60,865 nucleotides of DNA from positions 1,953,018 to 2,013,882 of the forward strand of contig NC_021039.1 of assembly GCF_000210095.1 (NCBI RefSeq). Reading direction: 5' to 3'. A program made the position numbers and the translations under genes. Position 1 is the stretch's first letter. Each line of letters starts with the position of its first letter. The notes under the pieces were generated by a model. It searched no databases. It worked only from the letters and a program-made list of their open reading frames with translations, and was not told the origin of the DNA. The DNA is from Ruminococcus champanellensis 18P13 = JCM 17042 (GTDB taxonomy: Bacteria > Bacillota > Clostridia > Oscillospirales > Ruminococcaceae). Of the stretch, positions 43,679-52,908 are shown piece by piece.

Positions 43679-45196
43679 ATGAGCAAAAAACCTATTGCAC
43701 TGATTATCATGGACGGATTCGGCATCAACCCGGACACCTACGGCAATGCCATTAAGGCGGCTGCAACCCCTTACCTGGACAGCTATTTTGCAAACTGCCC
43801 CAATACCACCATCGGCGCATCCGGCATGTGTGTTGGTCTGCCGGATGGTCAGATGGGCAACTCTGAGGTTGGTCACACCAACATTGGCGCCGGTCGTATC
43901 GTGTACCAGGAGCTGACCCGGATCACCAAGTCCATTCAGGATGGTGATTTCTTTACCAACGAGGCTCTTACCGGAGCGGTGGAGAACTGTAAGAAGAACG
44001 GCAGCGCCCTTCATCTGATGGGTCTGCTGTCCAGCGGCGGCGTGCACAGCCACAACTCCCACCTGTATGGTCTGCTGGAGCTTGCAAAACGTGCAGGTCT
44101 GACCAAGGTGTATGTACACTGTTTCATGGACGGTCGTGACGTTCCTCCCTCCAGTGGCAAGGATTTCATTGTGGAGCTGCAGGAGAAGATGCAGGAGATC
44201 GGCGTGGGCGAGATCGCAACCATCAGCGGCAGATACTACGCAATGGACCGGGATCACAACTGGGATCGTGTGCAGAAGGCATATGACGCCATGGTTAACG
44301 GCAAGGGCAACCAGTGCCCCTGTGCAAAGCAGGCGATGGAGGATTCCTACGCTGCTGAGGTGACCGATGAATTCGTTGTGCCTACCGTCATCAACAAGGA
44401 TGGGATGGTGCATTCCGGTGACAGCGTGATCTTCTTCAACTTCCGCCCCGACCGTGCCCGTGAGATCACCCGTACCTTCGTTGATCCGGCATTTGACGGC
44501 TTTGCACGGGAGAAGCTGGATGTGTATTTCGTATGCTTTACCCAGTATGATGCTACCATGCCTAACGTGGAGATCGCTTTCAAGCCCCAGTCCTTGAAGA
44601 ATACCTTTGGTGAATATGTATCCGAGCATGGTCTGACCCAGCTGCGGATTGCAGAAACCGAAAAATATGCACATGTTACCTTCTTCTTCAATGGCGGTGT
44701 GGAAAAGCAGTATCCCGGTGAGTCCCGGATTCTGGTTGACTCTCCGAAGGAAGTTGCAACCTACGATCAGAAGCCGTCCATGAGCGCTTATGAGGTTGCA
44801 GTGAAGGCGATCAATGCCATCAATGCAGATACGCTGGATGTGATTATTCTGAACTTTGCAAACTGCGATATGGTTGGTCATACCGGCGTGTTTGATGCGG
44901 CAAAGGCAGCTGTGGAAGCTGTGGATACCTGCGTTGGATCTGTTGTGAAGGCTGTGACCGATCACGGCGGCGTTGCATTGATCACTGCGGATCACGGCAA
45001 TGCAGACAAAATGTATGAGGCAGACGGTTCTCCCTTTACTGCGCATACTACCAATGTGGTTCCCTTTATCGTAGTGGGTAGAAATGATGTAAAGCTGCGG
45101 GAAGGCGGCGTACTGGCGGACATTGCTCCCACCATGCTCAAGCTTTTGAATATGGAACAGCCGGAGGAAATGACCGGAAAGTCCATCATTCTCTGA
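43679..45196 (+). CDS. gpmI: cofactor-independent phosphoglycerate mutase
   Basis: A 505-residue manganese-dependent mutase of the alkaline phosphatase superfamily that interconverts 3- and 2-phosphoglycerate. Metal and catalytic residues are in IIMDGFGIN, the nucleophilic serine is in GQMGNSEVGHTN (about residue 62), and further motifs are FMDGRDVPPSSG, NFRPDRARE, and ITADHGNADKM. ATG 43679 is preferred over the in-frame ATG at 43670, which lies too close to AAAGGA. Confidence 0.97.
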   Translation: MSKKPIALIIMDGFGINPDTYGNAIKAAATPYLDSYFANCPNTTIGASGMCVGLPDGQMGNSEVGHTNIGAGRIVYQELTRITKSIQDGDFFTNEALTGAVENCKKNGSALHLMGLLSSGGVHSHNSHLYGLLELAKRAGLTKVYVHCFMDGRDVPPSSGKDFIVELQEKMQEIGVGEIATISGRYYAMDRDHNWDRVQKAYDAMVNGKGNQCPCAKQAMEDSYAAEVTDEFVVPTVINKDGMVHSGDSVIFFNFRPDRAREITRTFVDPAFDGFAREKLDVYFVCFTQYDATMPNVEIAFKPQSLKNTFGEYVSEHGLTQLRIAETEKYAHVTFFFNGGVEKQYPGESRILVDSPKEVATYDQKPSMSAYEVAVKAINAINADTLDVIILNFANCDMVGHTGVFDAAKAAVEAVDTCVGSVVKAVTDHGGVALITADHGNADKMYEADGSPFTAHTTNVVPFIVVGRNDVKLREGGVLADIAPTMLKLLNMEQPEEMTGKSIIL

Positions 45197-45213
45197 TTAA
45201 TTCGTCTCAATCT

Positions 45214-45246
45214 GCGGAGAGATCTTTTGGGTCTCTCCGCTTTTTG
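45214..45246 (+). terminator. terminator of the pgk-tpiA-gpmI operon
   Basis: A 9-bp perfect stem (GCGGAGAGA with TCTCTCCGC), a 9-base loop and TTTTTG. Confidence 0.9.
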
Positions 45247-45305
45247 TGTTCACAGATTATAAGCAATAAGTTTACATTGTATCCGCTTTGCTCGCCTGGA
45301 TTCGT

Positions 45306-45334
45306 TTGACTTTGCGGGGGAGGTATGATATAAT
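45306..45334 (+). promoter_or_regulatory. sigma-A promoter
   Basis: TTGACT at 45306-45311, a 17-base spacer and TATAAT at 45329-45334, driving the zinc-ribbon membrane protein gene. Confidence 0.85.
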
Positions 45335-45362
45335 AAATTAAATAATGCTTGGAGGGAACAAT

Positions 45363-46721
45363 ATGCAATGTGAGAAATGCGGCGGTGAACTGAATGAGAA
45401 GGGCCGATGCCATGTGTGCGGCGAAAAGAAACGACGTTCAAAGGGGTACGTTGTAGGGCATTCCTTTTTGCTGGTGCTGGCAACTTTGATCCTGGTGAAT
45501 CATCTGATCGCATGTGCCACTGCACGGGTGTTGTTGAATAAGGATGTGATCCACAAAGCGCTGGAGAATGTGAAGTTTTCTACGGTGGATGTGATGCATG
45601 ATGAAGAAAAAATGACTCTGGCAGAGTACATACGCCGGGAATATGTAACAGATCCGGCAGTCACCACCGGAGATGTGGAGGCTGTGCTGAACCAGATGAA
45701 CCTGGAAGCCCTGGCAATGCGTAAGCTGGACAACTATCAGAATTACTACCGGGGGACGGAAGATACGCTGGAGACCATCACGCCCCAGGAGATTGTGGAT
45801 ATACTCGACAAGAACCAGGCAATGATCCAGGAGAAGCTACAGATTGAAATCACCCAGGCGGACAAGGATACGCTGGTGGCAGAAATGCAGGATTCCTGTA
45901 CCGCATACAATGAAGGTGTGGTGCGGTACTACAACACCGGAATCGGAAGGTTCTGGAACCGGTTGCAGCTGAATCTTTGGTTCATGCTGGGTGAACTGGT
46001 GCTGCTGGTTGTGATTTTGGTTCGCTGGTGCGTGCTGTTTTGCAGCGGCAGAGGCCGGGCAGCACATGGTATCCGTGCGTTTGCCATTACGCTGCTGGTT
46101 CCTTCTGGCATATACACTTTGGGCGGCGTTGGCGGATATGTGGCTGCAAAGTATCTGTTTCAGGAACTGCCTGTTCTGGCGGACATTACCTCCGGTGCAT
46201 CAGCACCCCTGCTGATGTTCGGCGGCATTGGCGTCTTGGCTGCCGTGTTTATGCTGATTCTGGCTTCCATGATTCTGTCGCTGACCAAGAAGCCTGCGGC
46301 AGAGCCGGAGATTCTTTCCGAGATTCCGGCAGCTGCGCCTGAATGCGTGGAAGCACCCATGCAGGAGCCTGTGCCCGTTGTAGCTGGTGTATCCGAAGAG
46401 CCTGCGCCCCTGTCCGCTGCATCTGAGACACCGACTGGGGAAGCGCTAACGTCTACGGCATCAGAGGAGGAACCGTCTGCTGAGATTCCTGACGATGCGC
46501 CCACTGGGGATACATCCGTGCCTGAGGAGGCAGCCGCTCCGACAGGGGAACCGATTGCTCCTGTGGAAGAACTGCCCGCTGAACCGGCAGCAGCATCTCC
46601 AATCGAGACAACTCCGGAACAGGAGTCTGCCCCTGCATTCTGCAAGGAATGCGGAACACAGATTCTCCAGCCCGGCGTGCAGAAATTCTGCATCAAGTGC
46701 GGAAAGAAACTGGATTCATAA
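45363..46721 (+). CDS. membrane protein with zinc ribbons at both ends
   Basis: A 452-residue protein of unknown function. A short zinc ribbon at the N-terminus (CEKCGG, then CHVCG, residues 3-21) precedes a membrane helix at about 34-55. An alpha-helical extracytoplasmic region (60-195) follows, then three hydrophobic helices (about 198-222, 235-262, 280-305). A long Ala/Pro/Glu-rich linker (about 310-420) follows, and a second zinc ribbon closes the protein (CKECG, CIKCG, about 427-447). ATG 45363 follows GGAGGG. It stands alone between its promoter and a hairpin. Confidence 0.7.
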   Translation: MQCEKCGGELNEKGRCHVCGEKKRRSKGYVVGHSFLLVLATLILVNHLIACATARVLLNKDVIHKALENVKFSTVDVMHDEEKMTLAEYIRREYVTDPAVTTGDVEAVLNQMNLEALAMRKLDNYQNYYRGTEDTLETITPQEIVDILDKNQAMIQEKLQIEITQADKDTLVAEMQDSCTAYNEGVVRYYNTGIGRFWNRLQLNLWFMLGELVLLVVILVRWCVLFCSGRGRAAHGIRAFAITLLVPSGIYTLGGVGGYVAAKYLFQELPVLADITSGASAPLLMFGGIGVLAAVFMLILASMILSLTKKPAAEPEILSEIPAAAPECVEAPMQEPVPVVAGVSEEPAPLSAASETPTGEALTSTASEEEPSAEIPDDAPTGDTSVPEEAAAPTGEPIAPVEELPAEPAAASPIETTPEQESAPAFCKECGTQILQPGVQKFCIKCGKKLDS

Positions 46722-46728
46722 TGATGAA

Positions 46729-46762
46729 AGAAGTCCTGCATCTTCGGATGCGGGACTTCTTA
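46729..46762 (+). terminator. hairpin after the zinc-ribbon gene
   Basis: A 15-bp stem (46729-46743 with 46748-46762, a few G-T pairs) closed by a TTCG tetraloop. The T-run after it is short, so termination strength is uncertain, but the location 8 bases after the stop fits. Confidence 0.7.
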
Positions 46763-46807
46763 TATGCTTTATCGTATGGGAGTACTTGAAAAATTCACAG
46801 GATGCTG

Positions 46808-46836
46808 TTGCTTTTTTTAATAGAATGTGTTACAAT
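46808..46836 (+). promoter_or_regulatory. extended -10 promoter of the GT8 operon
   Basis: TTGCTT at 46808-46813, a 17-base spacer and TACAAT at 46831-46836 preceded by TGT. Confidence 0.65.
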
Positions 46837-46887
46837 AGCTTATAAGAATATGCTCCAATTTTATATCTTGATAAGGCGGTGACAGCA

Positions 46888-47787
46888 ATGGAAGCGATTC
46901 AACCATCTTTTGCGCCGGTGAATATCTGCTACGCATGCAGCGATAGCTACACACCCTATCTGGGGGTCAGCCTGTATTCTCTGCTGCGCAACGCAAACCC
47001 CAAGCGGCTGTACGATATTCTGGTTCTCCACCGGGAGATTCAGGCGTCCAACCGGGTCATGATTCGGCGGATTGCCCGCCGGTATCCGAATGTGAAGCTT
47101 CGGTTTGTGAATCTCAATCGGTATGACGAAGCGCTGCGTTCTGACCTGGGTAGCTATTACACCATTGAAACCAATTACCGTCTCTTTCTGCTTTCGGAGC
47201 TGTTTGCATCCTATCGGCGTATGATCTACCTGGATACGGACACGGTGGTTACCGGGGATATTTCCAGGCTGTTTGACATTCCTCTGGAGGGTTGTGCGCT
47301 GGGTGCGGCGCCGGATGTGGGCGTGCAGATCTTAAAGCATACCAAGCGGGCGGTGTTCTGCGGCAATATGCCCTACAATATCACGGATTATGTCAAGCAG
47401 GTGCTGCATCTGCCCGGGACGGACGGATATTTCAACGCAGGGGTGCTGCTGCTGGATCTTGCCGCATGCCGGGAGCTTGTGACCTTTGAACAGGTTTGCC
47501 GGACTTTGCACAGCAATCAGTTATACTATAATGACCAGGATGTGCTGAACATTCTGTTTCATGAGCATGTAAAGCTGCTGGATGTGTCCTGGAACTACAC
47601 CAATAACATAGCCATGGAGCGAAGGGATCCGGAACGACAGGCGCTTGTTGCGCCCTATCTGCGGGATAACTACTCGGTCGTACATTACATCAGTGCGAAC
47701 AAACCCTGGAATGCTGAAGTTCCCTTGGGGGAGCTTTATCATAAATATCAAAATGAAAAGGAAGCGTATGAGAATGGAAAAAAATAA
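46888..47787 (+). CDS. family 8 glycosyltransferase
   Basis: A 299-residue retaining glycosyltransferase of the GT8 (galactosyl/glucosyltransferase) family. It begins with NICYACSDSYTPYLGVSLYSLL. The metal-binding DTDTVV follows, then GYFNAGVLLLDLA and NDQDVLNILF, and a C-terminal HYISANKPWN with the conserved His. It likely adds a hexose to a surface glycan or protein. ATG 46888 has AAGGCGG 8 bases before; the GTG at 46879 is less likely. It overlaps the next large gene by 20 bases, which suggests linked function. Confidence 0.9.
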   Translation: MEAIQPSFAPVNICYACSDSYTPYLGVSLYSLLRNANPKRLYDILVLHREIQASNRVMIRRIARRYPNVKLRFVNLNRYDEALRSDLGSYYTIETNYRLFLLSELFASYRRMIYLDTDTVVTGDISRLFDIPLEGCALGAAPDVGVQILKHTKRAVFCGNMPYNITDYVKQVLHLPGTDGYFNAGVLLLDLAACRELVTFEQVCRTLHSNQLYYNDQDVLNILFHEHVKLLDVSWNYTNNIAMERRDPERQALVAPYLRDNYSVVHYISANKPWNAEVPLGELYHKYQNEKEAYENGKK

Positions 47788-50700
47788 ACGCAGCACACTC
47801 AGAAAAAAGATTGTCGGCATTCTCTGCATTGCCGCCATGACAGCAAGCCTTGCTACCGGCATGGCGATGTCCGTTATGGCTGTGCCGGAACAGGCAGCGA
47901 CTCCGGAAATCGTGACTGAGGCTGTTTCTTTGCCCCAGTATGCATCCACCTCTGTGATGGATGAGGCAAACGCCATCCAGATCACCCTGGGAGCGGATCT
48001 GATCGAAAACAACCGGATCAGTCTGAACCTGGATCAGGACGGGGCAACCTATGTCATCTCCGGCAGCAACTACATCAATGACGCTTATGTGGACACAACG
48101 ATTACTGTACCAGGTCGCACAACGGTACATGTGATTTTTGACGGTGTGGACATAAAAAATGATGACGGAGAAATCGGCTGCGGCGGAAGTTACGGCACAG
48201 TGGATCTGCTGGACATTAGAGGAACTATGAATGTGTACACCAAGGCGGATTCCACCTTGGCATTCCGAACCTGCTCCTTTACCGGTGCGATGAATTTCAA
48301 CAGCTATGGGGAGCAGAGCGGAAAGCTGACTCTGACGAATGTTGACGGTGAAGCTATAAGCTTCAATGAAGACATAAATGGCCCATTGTTCAACATGTTT
48401 GGAGGCAACGTTGCATTTGATGTGGGCAGTCATAATAATTTACCGTTTTATACAAAGTACAATATGTCCGGCGGAACGCTCTATTTAAAAGCATTCTATC
48501 TTCCCACGAACTTTGTACTCACCGGCGGGACTTTGATCAATGATGTTATGTTTGACTGGGGTGGACCTGCGAGAAATGCAGCAGGACAGGAACTGCACAA
48601 TTACACGGTTACTCTGCCGGATATCACCGCTCCCACAGCCATTACCCAGATGGGCGGCTCTGCCTGGTCAGGACTCTATACGGACGAAACAGGCGAGGTC
48701 ACCCTGTGGACACCGGAGACATTCACTACCAATGACGAGGTATATTACTTCTATACTGCAGATACCTGCTACAAGCTGTTCATGGAAAATTCCGAGATCG
48801 TCGTTGAAAAGCTGGATGCAGCAGTACATACTGTAACCTTCAATATGCCGGACGGTTCTACCCGTTTGATTCAGATTTATGACGGTGGCAACGTGGAGCT
48901 GCCCGCAGTGCCGGAGGGCTGTACTGTTGCATACTCCACTGAGGACGGCGAATTTGACGGACAGAACATCACCAAGGACTATACAGTCAATGTTCAGCAG
49001 TTTTGCCCGATCGTCATTGACGGTGTGGTTCAGGAGCCGGTGCTTTATGGCACGGTGTTTACCTTGCCGGATGGACAGGGTTACGCAGATCAGAACGGCA
49101 AGGTCTACACGGAACGTCTGGTGATACAGGAGCCTATGACCTTGTATACGGTTAAGGCAGCGGTGAAGGAAAATGAATCCTACGTTGCGATTGAAAACCA
49201 GGAGGATATCCGGGCATATAATGCGCTGCTGGACAAAGGCGTCAGTGCGAATGCGCTGCTGCTGAACGATGTGACCATGCCTTCGGATCTTATAATCGGC
49301 AATGGGAACAATGCATACACTGCAACCTTTGACGGGAACGGGTATATCATGACGGTGGCATATACGGATGAAAGCGCAAATGCAGCAGCACCCTTTGGCG
49401 TTCTTGGTAGCAGTGGTGTGATCCGTAATTTGCACGTAGATGGTGAAGTGATTGCAGTTACAAACGCAGGCGGAATTGCTTTGTCTGCTAATAATAACGC
49501 AAGGATTGAAAACTGCACCAGTAGTGTGAATGTTAAGCTGCTGGGTAACAGCACACAATCCGGATCCAGTATTATAGCGGTACAAGCAGGTGGCTTTGTG
49601 GGCGGTTCGGATACCGGAGTGTACTTTACCAACTGCCTGTTTGACGGAACGGTGACCCACGCAAGCGTGGAGAACAGTCTGGCATATCTGGCAGGATTTT
49701 CTGGCTATGCAACTAATGGTTCTAATTTTACCAATTGCCTGATGCTTGGTACGGTGCAGGGGAACGAGGGAGATGAAACCTCTGCGTTTTATGGACGTGG
49801 CAGAACAAGTACGCTGGAAGCATATTACGACTCCAGTCTGACATTTACCAGAGAGCAGGGTAATGGACTGACTGAGGAGCAGCTTTCCGGCGGCGAAGCG
49901 GCTTATCGGCTGGGAGAAGCCTGGGGGCAGGTACTGGGTCAGGAAAGCAGACCTCGGGTAGGTGGTTCCAGAGTGTACCAGATCAATGTGTATGCGGACT
50001 GCAAGGCAGATACCGTACCCACTACCGCTTATTCCAATACCAATGCGGACATTCGCCCGGCACATCAGTATCAAGACGATAAGTGCAGCGTATGTGGTAA
50101 CTTTGAGGACGGCATCGGCGCGCAGCTGCTGGGTAACAGCCTGACCATCGACAACAGTGCAATCCGGTTGAACGTGTATATGGGGCTGGACGAATCCGTT
50201 CAGAACCCGGAAGAAACCTACATGCAGTTTACCACACCGGATGGTAAGGTAGAAAAGCAGTATCTGCGTGATGCAACGCTCAATACGGACGGCAGCTATA
50301 CCTTCTATTGCATGGTACCGGCACAGTACATCCACGAGAAATACACGGTACAGATATTCGCAGCCAAGGGAGAGGGTAAGATTTATCACTGCTCCGTTGA
50401 GGAATATCTGAACACAATCCTGGAAAACAAGGACAACAATGCGGAATACGCCGCTGCCGCAGACCTGGTTCAGGCATTATCTAACTACGGTACTTATGCA
50501 AAGGCATACTTTGATCCGGATGCGGATCCGATTCCCATGACGGAGGAAATGGAGCAGTTATCCATTCCGGACTGTCGGCCCAATACGCTGAACGATCTGC
50601 CGGAGGGCATCTCCTACTACGGCTTTAGTCTGGTGCTGAATTCCCAGGTGACCATGCGTCATTACTTTGTTGTGGAGGATCCCGCCCTTGCAGAGCAATA

Positions 50701-50938
50701 TAACATGAAGCTCAGAAGCGGCAAGTACTACATGATTGAAGTGGATTACAGCATGTCCGAGCTGCGGACGGACAAACTCATCCGTGTGGGAGACTGGAGC
50801 ATTACTTGTATGCCGTTAAGCTATGTACAGGCAGCGTGCGAGCAGTCTAAAGATGAAAAACTGATCGCACTGGTAAAATCCCTTTACCTGTATGATAATG
50901 AGGTATACACCTACAATCTGAATAAAGGAGGGGAATAA
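47768..50938 (+). CDS. large secreted protein, unknown, with GLUG-like repeats
   Basis: A 1056-residue exported protein. A signal peptide (about 1-38) ends near SVMA-VP. Residues 60-330 are rich in short beta-strands with a pectate-lyase-like feel. A segment at about 352-412 looks like a small InlB-type beta repeat. Residues 548-674 hold GLUG-like repeats (IRNLHVDGEV, AGGFVGGS, FTNCLFDGTV). A HQYQDDKCSVCG motif lies near 766, and the last 280 residues are a domain I cannot name. No LPXTG anchor or dockerin is seen. ATG 47768 has AAAGGAAG upstream and sits inside the GT8 gene. It could be a glycosylated surface protein, which is inference. Confidence 0.7.
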   Translation: MRMEKNKRSTLRKKIVGILCIAAMTASLATGMAMSVMAVPEQAATPEIVTEAVSLPQYASTSVMDEANAIQITLGADLIENNRISLNLDQDGATYVISGSNYINDAYVDTTITVPGRTTVHVIFDGVDIKNDDGEIGCGGSYGTVDLLDIRGTMNVYTKADSTLAFRTCSFTGAMNFNSYGEQSGKLTLTNVDGEAISFNEDINGPLFNMFGGNVAFDVGSHNNLPFYTKYNMSGGTLYLKAFYLPTNFVLTGGTLINDVMFDWGGPARNAAGQELHNYTVTLPDITAPTAITQMGGSAWSGLYTDETGEVTLWTPETFTTNDEVYYFYTADTCYKLFMENSEIVVEKLDAAVHTVTFNMPDGSTRLIQIYDGGNVELPAVPEGCTVAYSTEDGEFDGQNITKDYTVNVQQFCPIVIDGVVQEPVLYGTVFTLPDGQGYADQNGKVYTERLVIQEPMTLYTVKAAVKENESYVAIENQEDIRAYNALLDKGVSANALLLNDVTMPSDLIIGNGNNAYTATFDGNGYIMTVAYTDESANAAAPFGVLGSSGVIRNLHVDGEVIAVTNAGGIALSANNNARIENCTSSVNVKLLGNSTQSGSSIIAVQAGGFVGGSDTGVYFTNCLFDGTVTHASVENSLAYLAGFSGYATNGSNFTNCLMLGTVQGNEGDETSAFYGRGRTSTLEAYYDSSLTFTREQGNGLTEEQLSGGEAAYRLGEAWGQVLGQESRPRVGGSRVYQINVYADCKADTVPTTAYSNTNADIRPAHQYQDDKCSVCGNFEDGIGAQLLGNSLTIDNSAIRLNVYMGLDESVQNPEETYMQFTTPDGKVEKQYLRDATLNTDGSYTFYCMVPAQYIHEKYTVQIFAAKGEGKIYHCSVEEYLNTILENKDNNAEYAAAADLVQALSNYGTYAKAYFDPDADPIPMTEEMEQLSIPDCRPNTLNDLPEGISYYGFSLVLNSQVTMRHYFVVEDPALAEQYNMKLRSGKYYMIEVDYSMSELRTDKLIRVGDWSITCMPLSYVQAACEQSKDEKLIALVKSLYLYDNEVYTYNLNKGGE

Positions 50939-50940
50939 GC

Positions 50941-51057
50941 ATGAAGGAAGCGTACAGCAAGCCGGAACTGGAAATCGTGGAGTTTGCATGTGACGATGTG
51001 ATCACCACAAGCGATCCGTTTGATCCGGACGAAAACGAACTGCCGGTATTCAAGTAA
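50941..51057 (+). CDS. 38-residue peptide of the KPE...DVITTS type
   Basis: A short gene directly behind the large secreted protein with a very strong AAAGGAGGGG ribosome site 7 bases before its ATG, which argues that it is real and well translated. The peptide starts MKEAYSKPELEIVEF, continues CDDVITTSDPF and ends in an acidic, proline-containing tail. Small proteins with a YxxPE-V-E-F...DVI-TS pattern are common near Firmicutes surface loci, but their role is unknown to me. YSKPEL also resembles the YxxPxL leader motif of some ribosomally made modified peptides; no modifying enzyme is found here. Confidence 0.75.
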   Translation: MKEAYSKPELEIVEFACDDVITTSDPFDPDENELPVFK

Positions 51058-51070
51058 TACCAGCCAACAA

Positions 51071-51103
51071 AGAAAGCGCCTCATTTGAGGCGCTTTCTTT
51101 TTT
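51071..51103 (+). terminator. terminator of the GT8/surface protein operon
   Basis: A 12-bp perfect stem (AGAAAGCGCCTC with GAGGCGCTTTCT), an ATTT loop and TTTTT. Confidence 0.93.
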
Positions 51104-51149
51104 CCAAACAGCCGGAACAGGTCTGCATGCACCTGCGCCGGCTGTTTAT

Positions 51150-51905
51150 TTATGCGGATTCTCCGTTGGTGAGGGTGATGAAATCCCCGTTGGCATAGCC
51201 AAGCTGTCCATCGTAGGACACCACATACCAGTTTTCCACCGCCCCGTAGATCTGAACGGCGCTGCCGTCCGGAATGCTGCCAAGAATGCTGCCTTCCATA
51301 GAAGGATATCCACGCAGATTCAGGGCGGAACCGTCTGCCGTGACGATGCCGGTACGGATGCCGGAGGGCTCGTTGAAGGGAATGCCGAAATAATCCGCCA
51401 GGGACTGGGCAATATTGGCGGCTATGGGCTGCAGATTTCCTTTGATCCAGGCTGCATCCTCCGGATTGTCGTGATAACCGACCTCCGCCAGCACTGCAAC
51501 TGCTCTGGTCTGGGTTACCTCCCCAAGACTTGTGGTGGCAAGCGCATTGCTCCGCTGGGGCAGGGGATAGATGCTCTTGAAATTGTTTGCCATAATAGTT
51601 GCCAGCCGTTCGCTGTTGTAGCTGACCGGGGAATAGTACACATCAATACCCCGGAGCTGTCCTGCCAGGGATTCCGGTGCTGCATTGGTGTGCAGTGCCA
51701 GATGCACATCATAGTATCCGGCGTTGGAATCCCGGATCGCGCCGAGTACGTTCCGGTCCGGATCGTTCCGTACAAAGGATATGCCGCTGGCAAGCAGATA
51801 GGGCTCCAGGGCATCCGCCAGCAGATTCATATACTGCTCTTCGTTTCCGCCGTTTACATAGGTATTCCACTCCTGGGTGGACGGACTTAAAAAAATACGG
51901 GGCAT
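51150..51905 (-). CDS. N-acetylmuramoyl-L-alanine amidase-like protein with SH3b domain
   Basis: A 251-residue protein with an Amidase_3-type domain (1-170) and a C-terminal bacterial SH3 domain (about 185-245; LNLRGYPSMEGSILGSIPDG, WYVVSYDGQLGYANGDFI). The second zinc ligand (Glu in NGGNEEQYMN), the third (His in ALHTNAA) and the catalytic Glu (VLAEVGYHDN) can be found. The usual first zinc histidine of the DPGHG motif is replaced by SPSTQEWN. There is no signal peptide, so release or a cytoplasmic or mother-cell role is possible. ATG 51905 follows GAGGAGG. Confidence 0.8.
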   Translation of the reverse strand: MPRIFLSPSTQEWNTYVNGGNEEQYMNLLADALEPYLLASGISFVRNDPDRNVLGAIRDSNAGYYDVHLALHTNAAPESLAGQLRGIDVYYSPVSYNSERLATIMANNFKSIYPLPQRSNALATTSLGEVTQTRAVAVLAEVGYHDNPEDAAWIKGNLQPIAANIAQSLADYFGIPFNEPSGIRTGIVTADGSALNLRGYPSMEGSILGSIPDGSAVQIYGAVENWYVVSYDGQLGYANGDFITLTNGESA

Positions 51906-51972
51906 AGTGTTCCTCCTCATGATGGCTGTATTCTATATGCATTCTATGCGTCGGAGCGGCTTTACAGAACCG

Positions 51973-52001
51973 GCATAACCTTGTCCGGTGCAGCATATAG
52001 T
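51973..52001 (+). promoter_or_regulatory. sigma-E-type promoter of spoIIIA
   Basis: GCATAAC at 51973-51979, exactly 14 bases, then CATATAGT at 51994-52001. These compare with the sigma-E consensus KMATATT-14-CATACANT (most positions match). It is placed 19 bases before the spoIIIAA start, and spoIIIA is a known sigma-E operon. Confidence 0.65.
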
Positions 52002-52020
52002 GTGACAGGAGGCGATGAGC

Positions 52021-52908
52021 ATGCAGAAAGGAACAGGACTGAACCTTGGGCTTCGGTATGTGCCTGAGAGCACCGCCCAGGGAATCCGGCGGCTGCCGGA
52101 GCATCAGCAGGCGCAGATCCAGGAGATCCGGCTTCGGGTACAGCAACTGCCCCGGATCTATGACGGAAGAACGGAGCAGCCTCTGCCGGGTTGTGAACCG
52201 CTGCGGCAGGCGCAGCTTCAGGCGTGTCTGAAAACTGCCTGCGCCGATTCCTTGTACAGCTTTCAGCGAGAGCTATCCCAGGGCTTTGTCACGGTAGAAG
52301 GCGGCAACCGGATCGGGTTTTGCGGCAATGGGGTGATCCGGGACGGGGAAGTGGAAACCATCCGGTATGTGAGCAGTTTGAATATCCGGATTGCAAAACA
52401 GGTGCTTGGCTGCGGACAGGCTCTTTATGAGAAGCTTTTTGCACAGGGTCGGCAGAGTGTGCTGCTGCTGGGGCCTCCCGCCAGCGGCAAGACCACCATG
52501 CTTCGGGATTTATGCCGACTGCTTGGCAGCAGGTACCGGGTCAGCGTGGTAGACGAGCGTGGAGAATTGGCTGCATGCCGACAGGGGATTCCCACTCATG
52601 ATCTTGGTGCCATGACGGATGTGTTTGACGGCTACCCCAAGGCACAGGGCATGCAAATCGCACTGCGTGTGATGACCCCGGATTACATTATCTGCGATGA
52701 GTTGGGCAGCGAAGCCGAAACGACCGCTGTGCTGGCATCCATGAACAGCGGCGTATCCATTCTTGGCACTGCCCATGCCGGAAGCCTAGCCCAGGCGGAG
52801 CGACGTCCGCAGCTGCGTTGTTTGTTGGAGGCAGGCGTGTTCCGGTGGGCAGTGCTTCTGGGAGGATGCGGACAGGTAGTCGGCATCCAGCGACTACAGC
52901 ATGATTAA
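52021..52908 (+). CDS. spoIIIAA: SpoIIIAA, stage III sporulation ATPase
   Basis: A 295-residue secretion-type ATPase that powers the channel between mother cell and forespore. Walker A is GPPASGKTT (about 150-158), and the Walker B-like region is YIICDELGSEAE. The family feature VEGGNRIGFCG precedes it. ATG 52021 is preferred over 52015 because AGGAGG at 52007-52012 would be only 2 bases from the latter. First gene of the eight-gene operon. Confidence 0.95.
   Translation: MQKGTGLNLGLRYVPESTAQGIRRLPEHQQAQIQEIRLRVQQLPRIYDGRTEQPLPGCEPLRQAQLQACLKTACADSLYSFQRELSQGFVTVEGGNRIGFCGNGVIRDGEVETIRYVSSLNIRIAKQVLGCGQALYEKLFAQGRQSVLLLGPPASGKTTMLRDLCRLLGSRYRVSVVDERGELAACRQGIPTHDLGAMTDVFDGYPKAQGMQIALRVMTPDYIICDELGSEAETTAVLASMNSGVSILGTAHAGSLAQAERRPQLRCLLEAGVFRWAVLLGGCGQVVGIQRLQHD

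Noticed and set aside
48668-50389. A 573-codon frame opposite the large secreted protein
   Set aside because: It has no start signal and its composition is that of a reverse-strand shadow; the + strand frame has a signal peptide and recognisable repeats.
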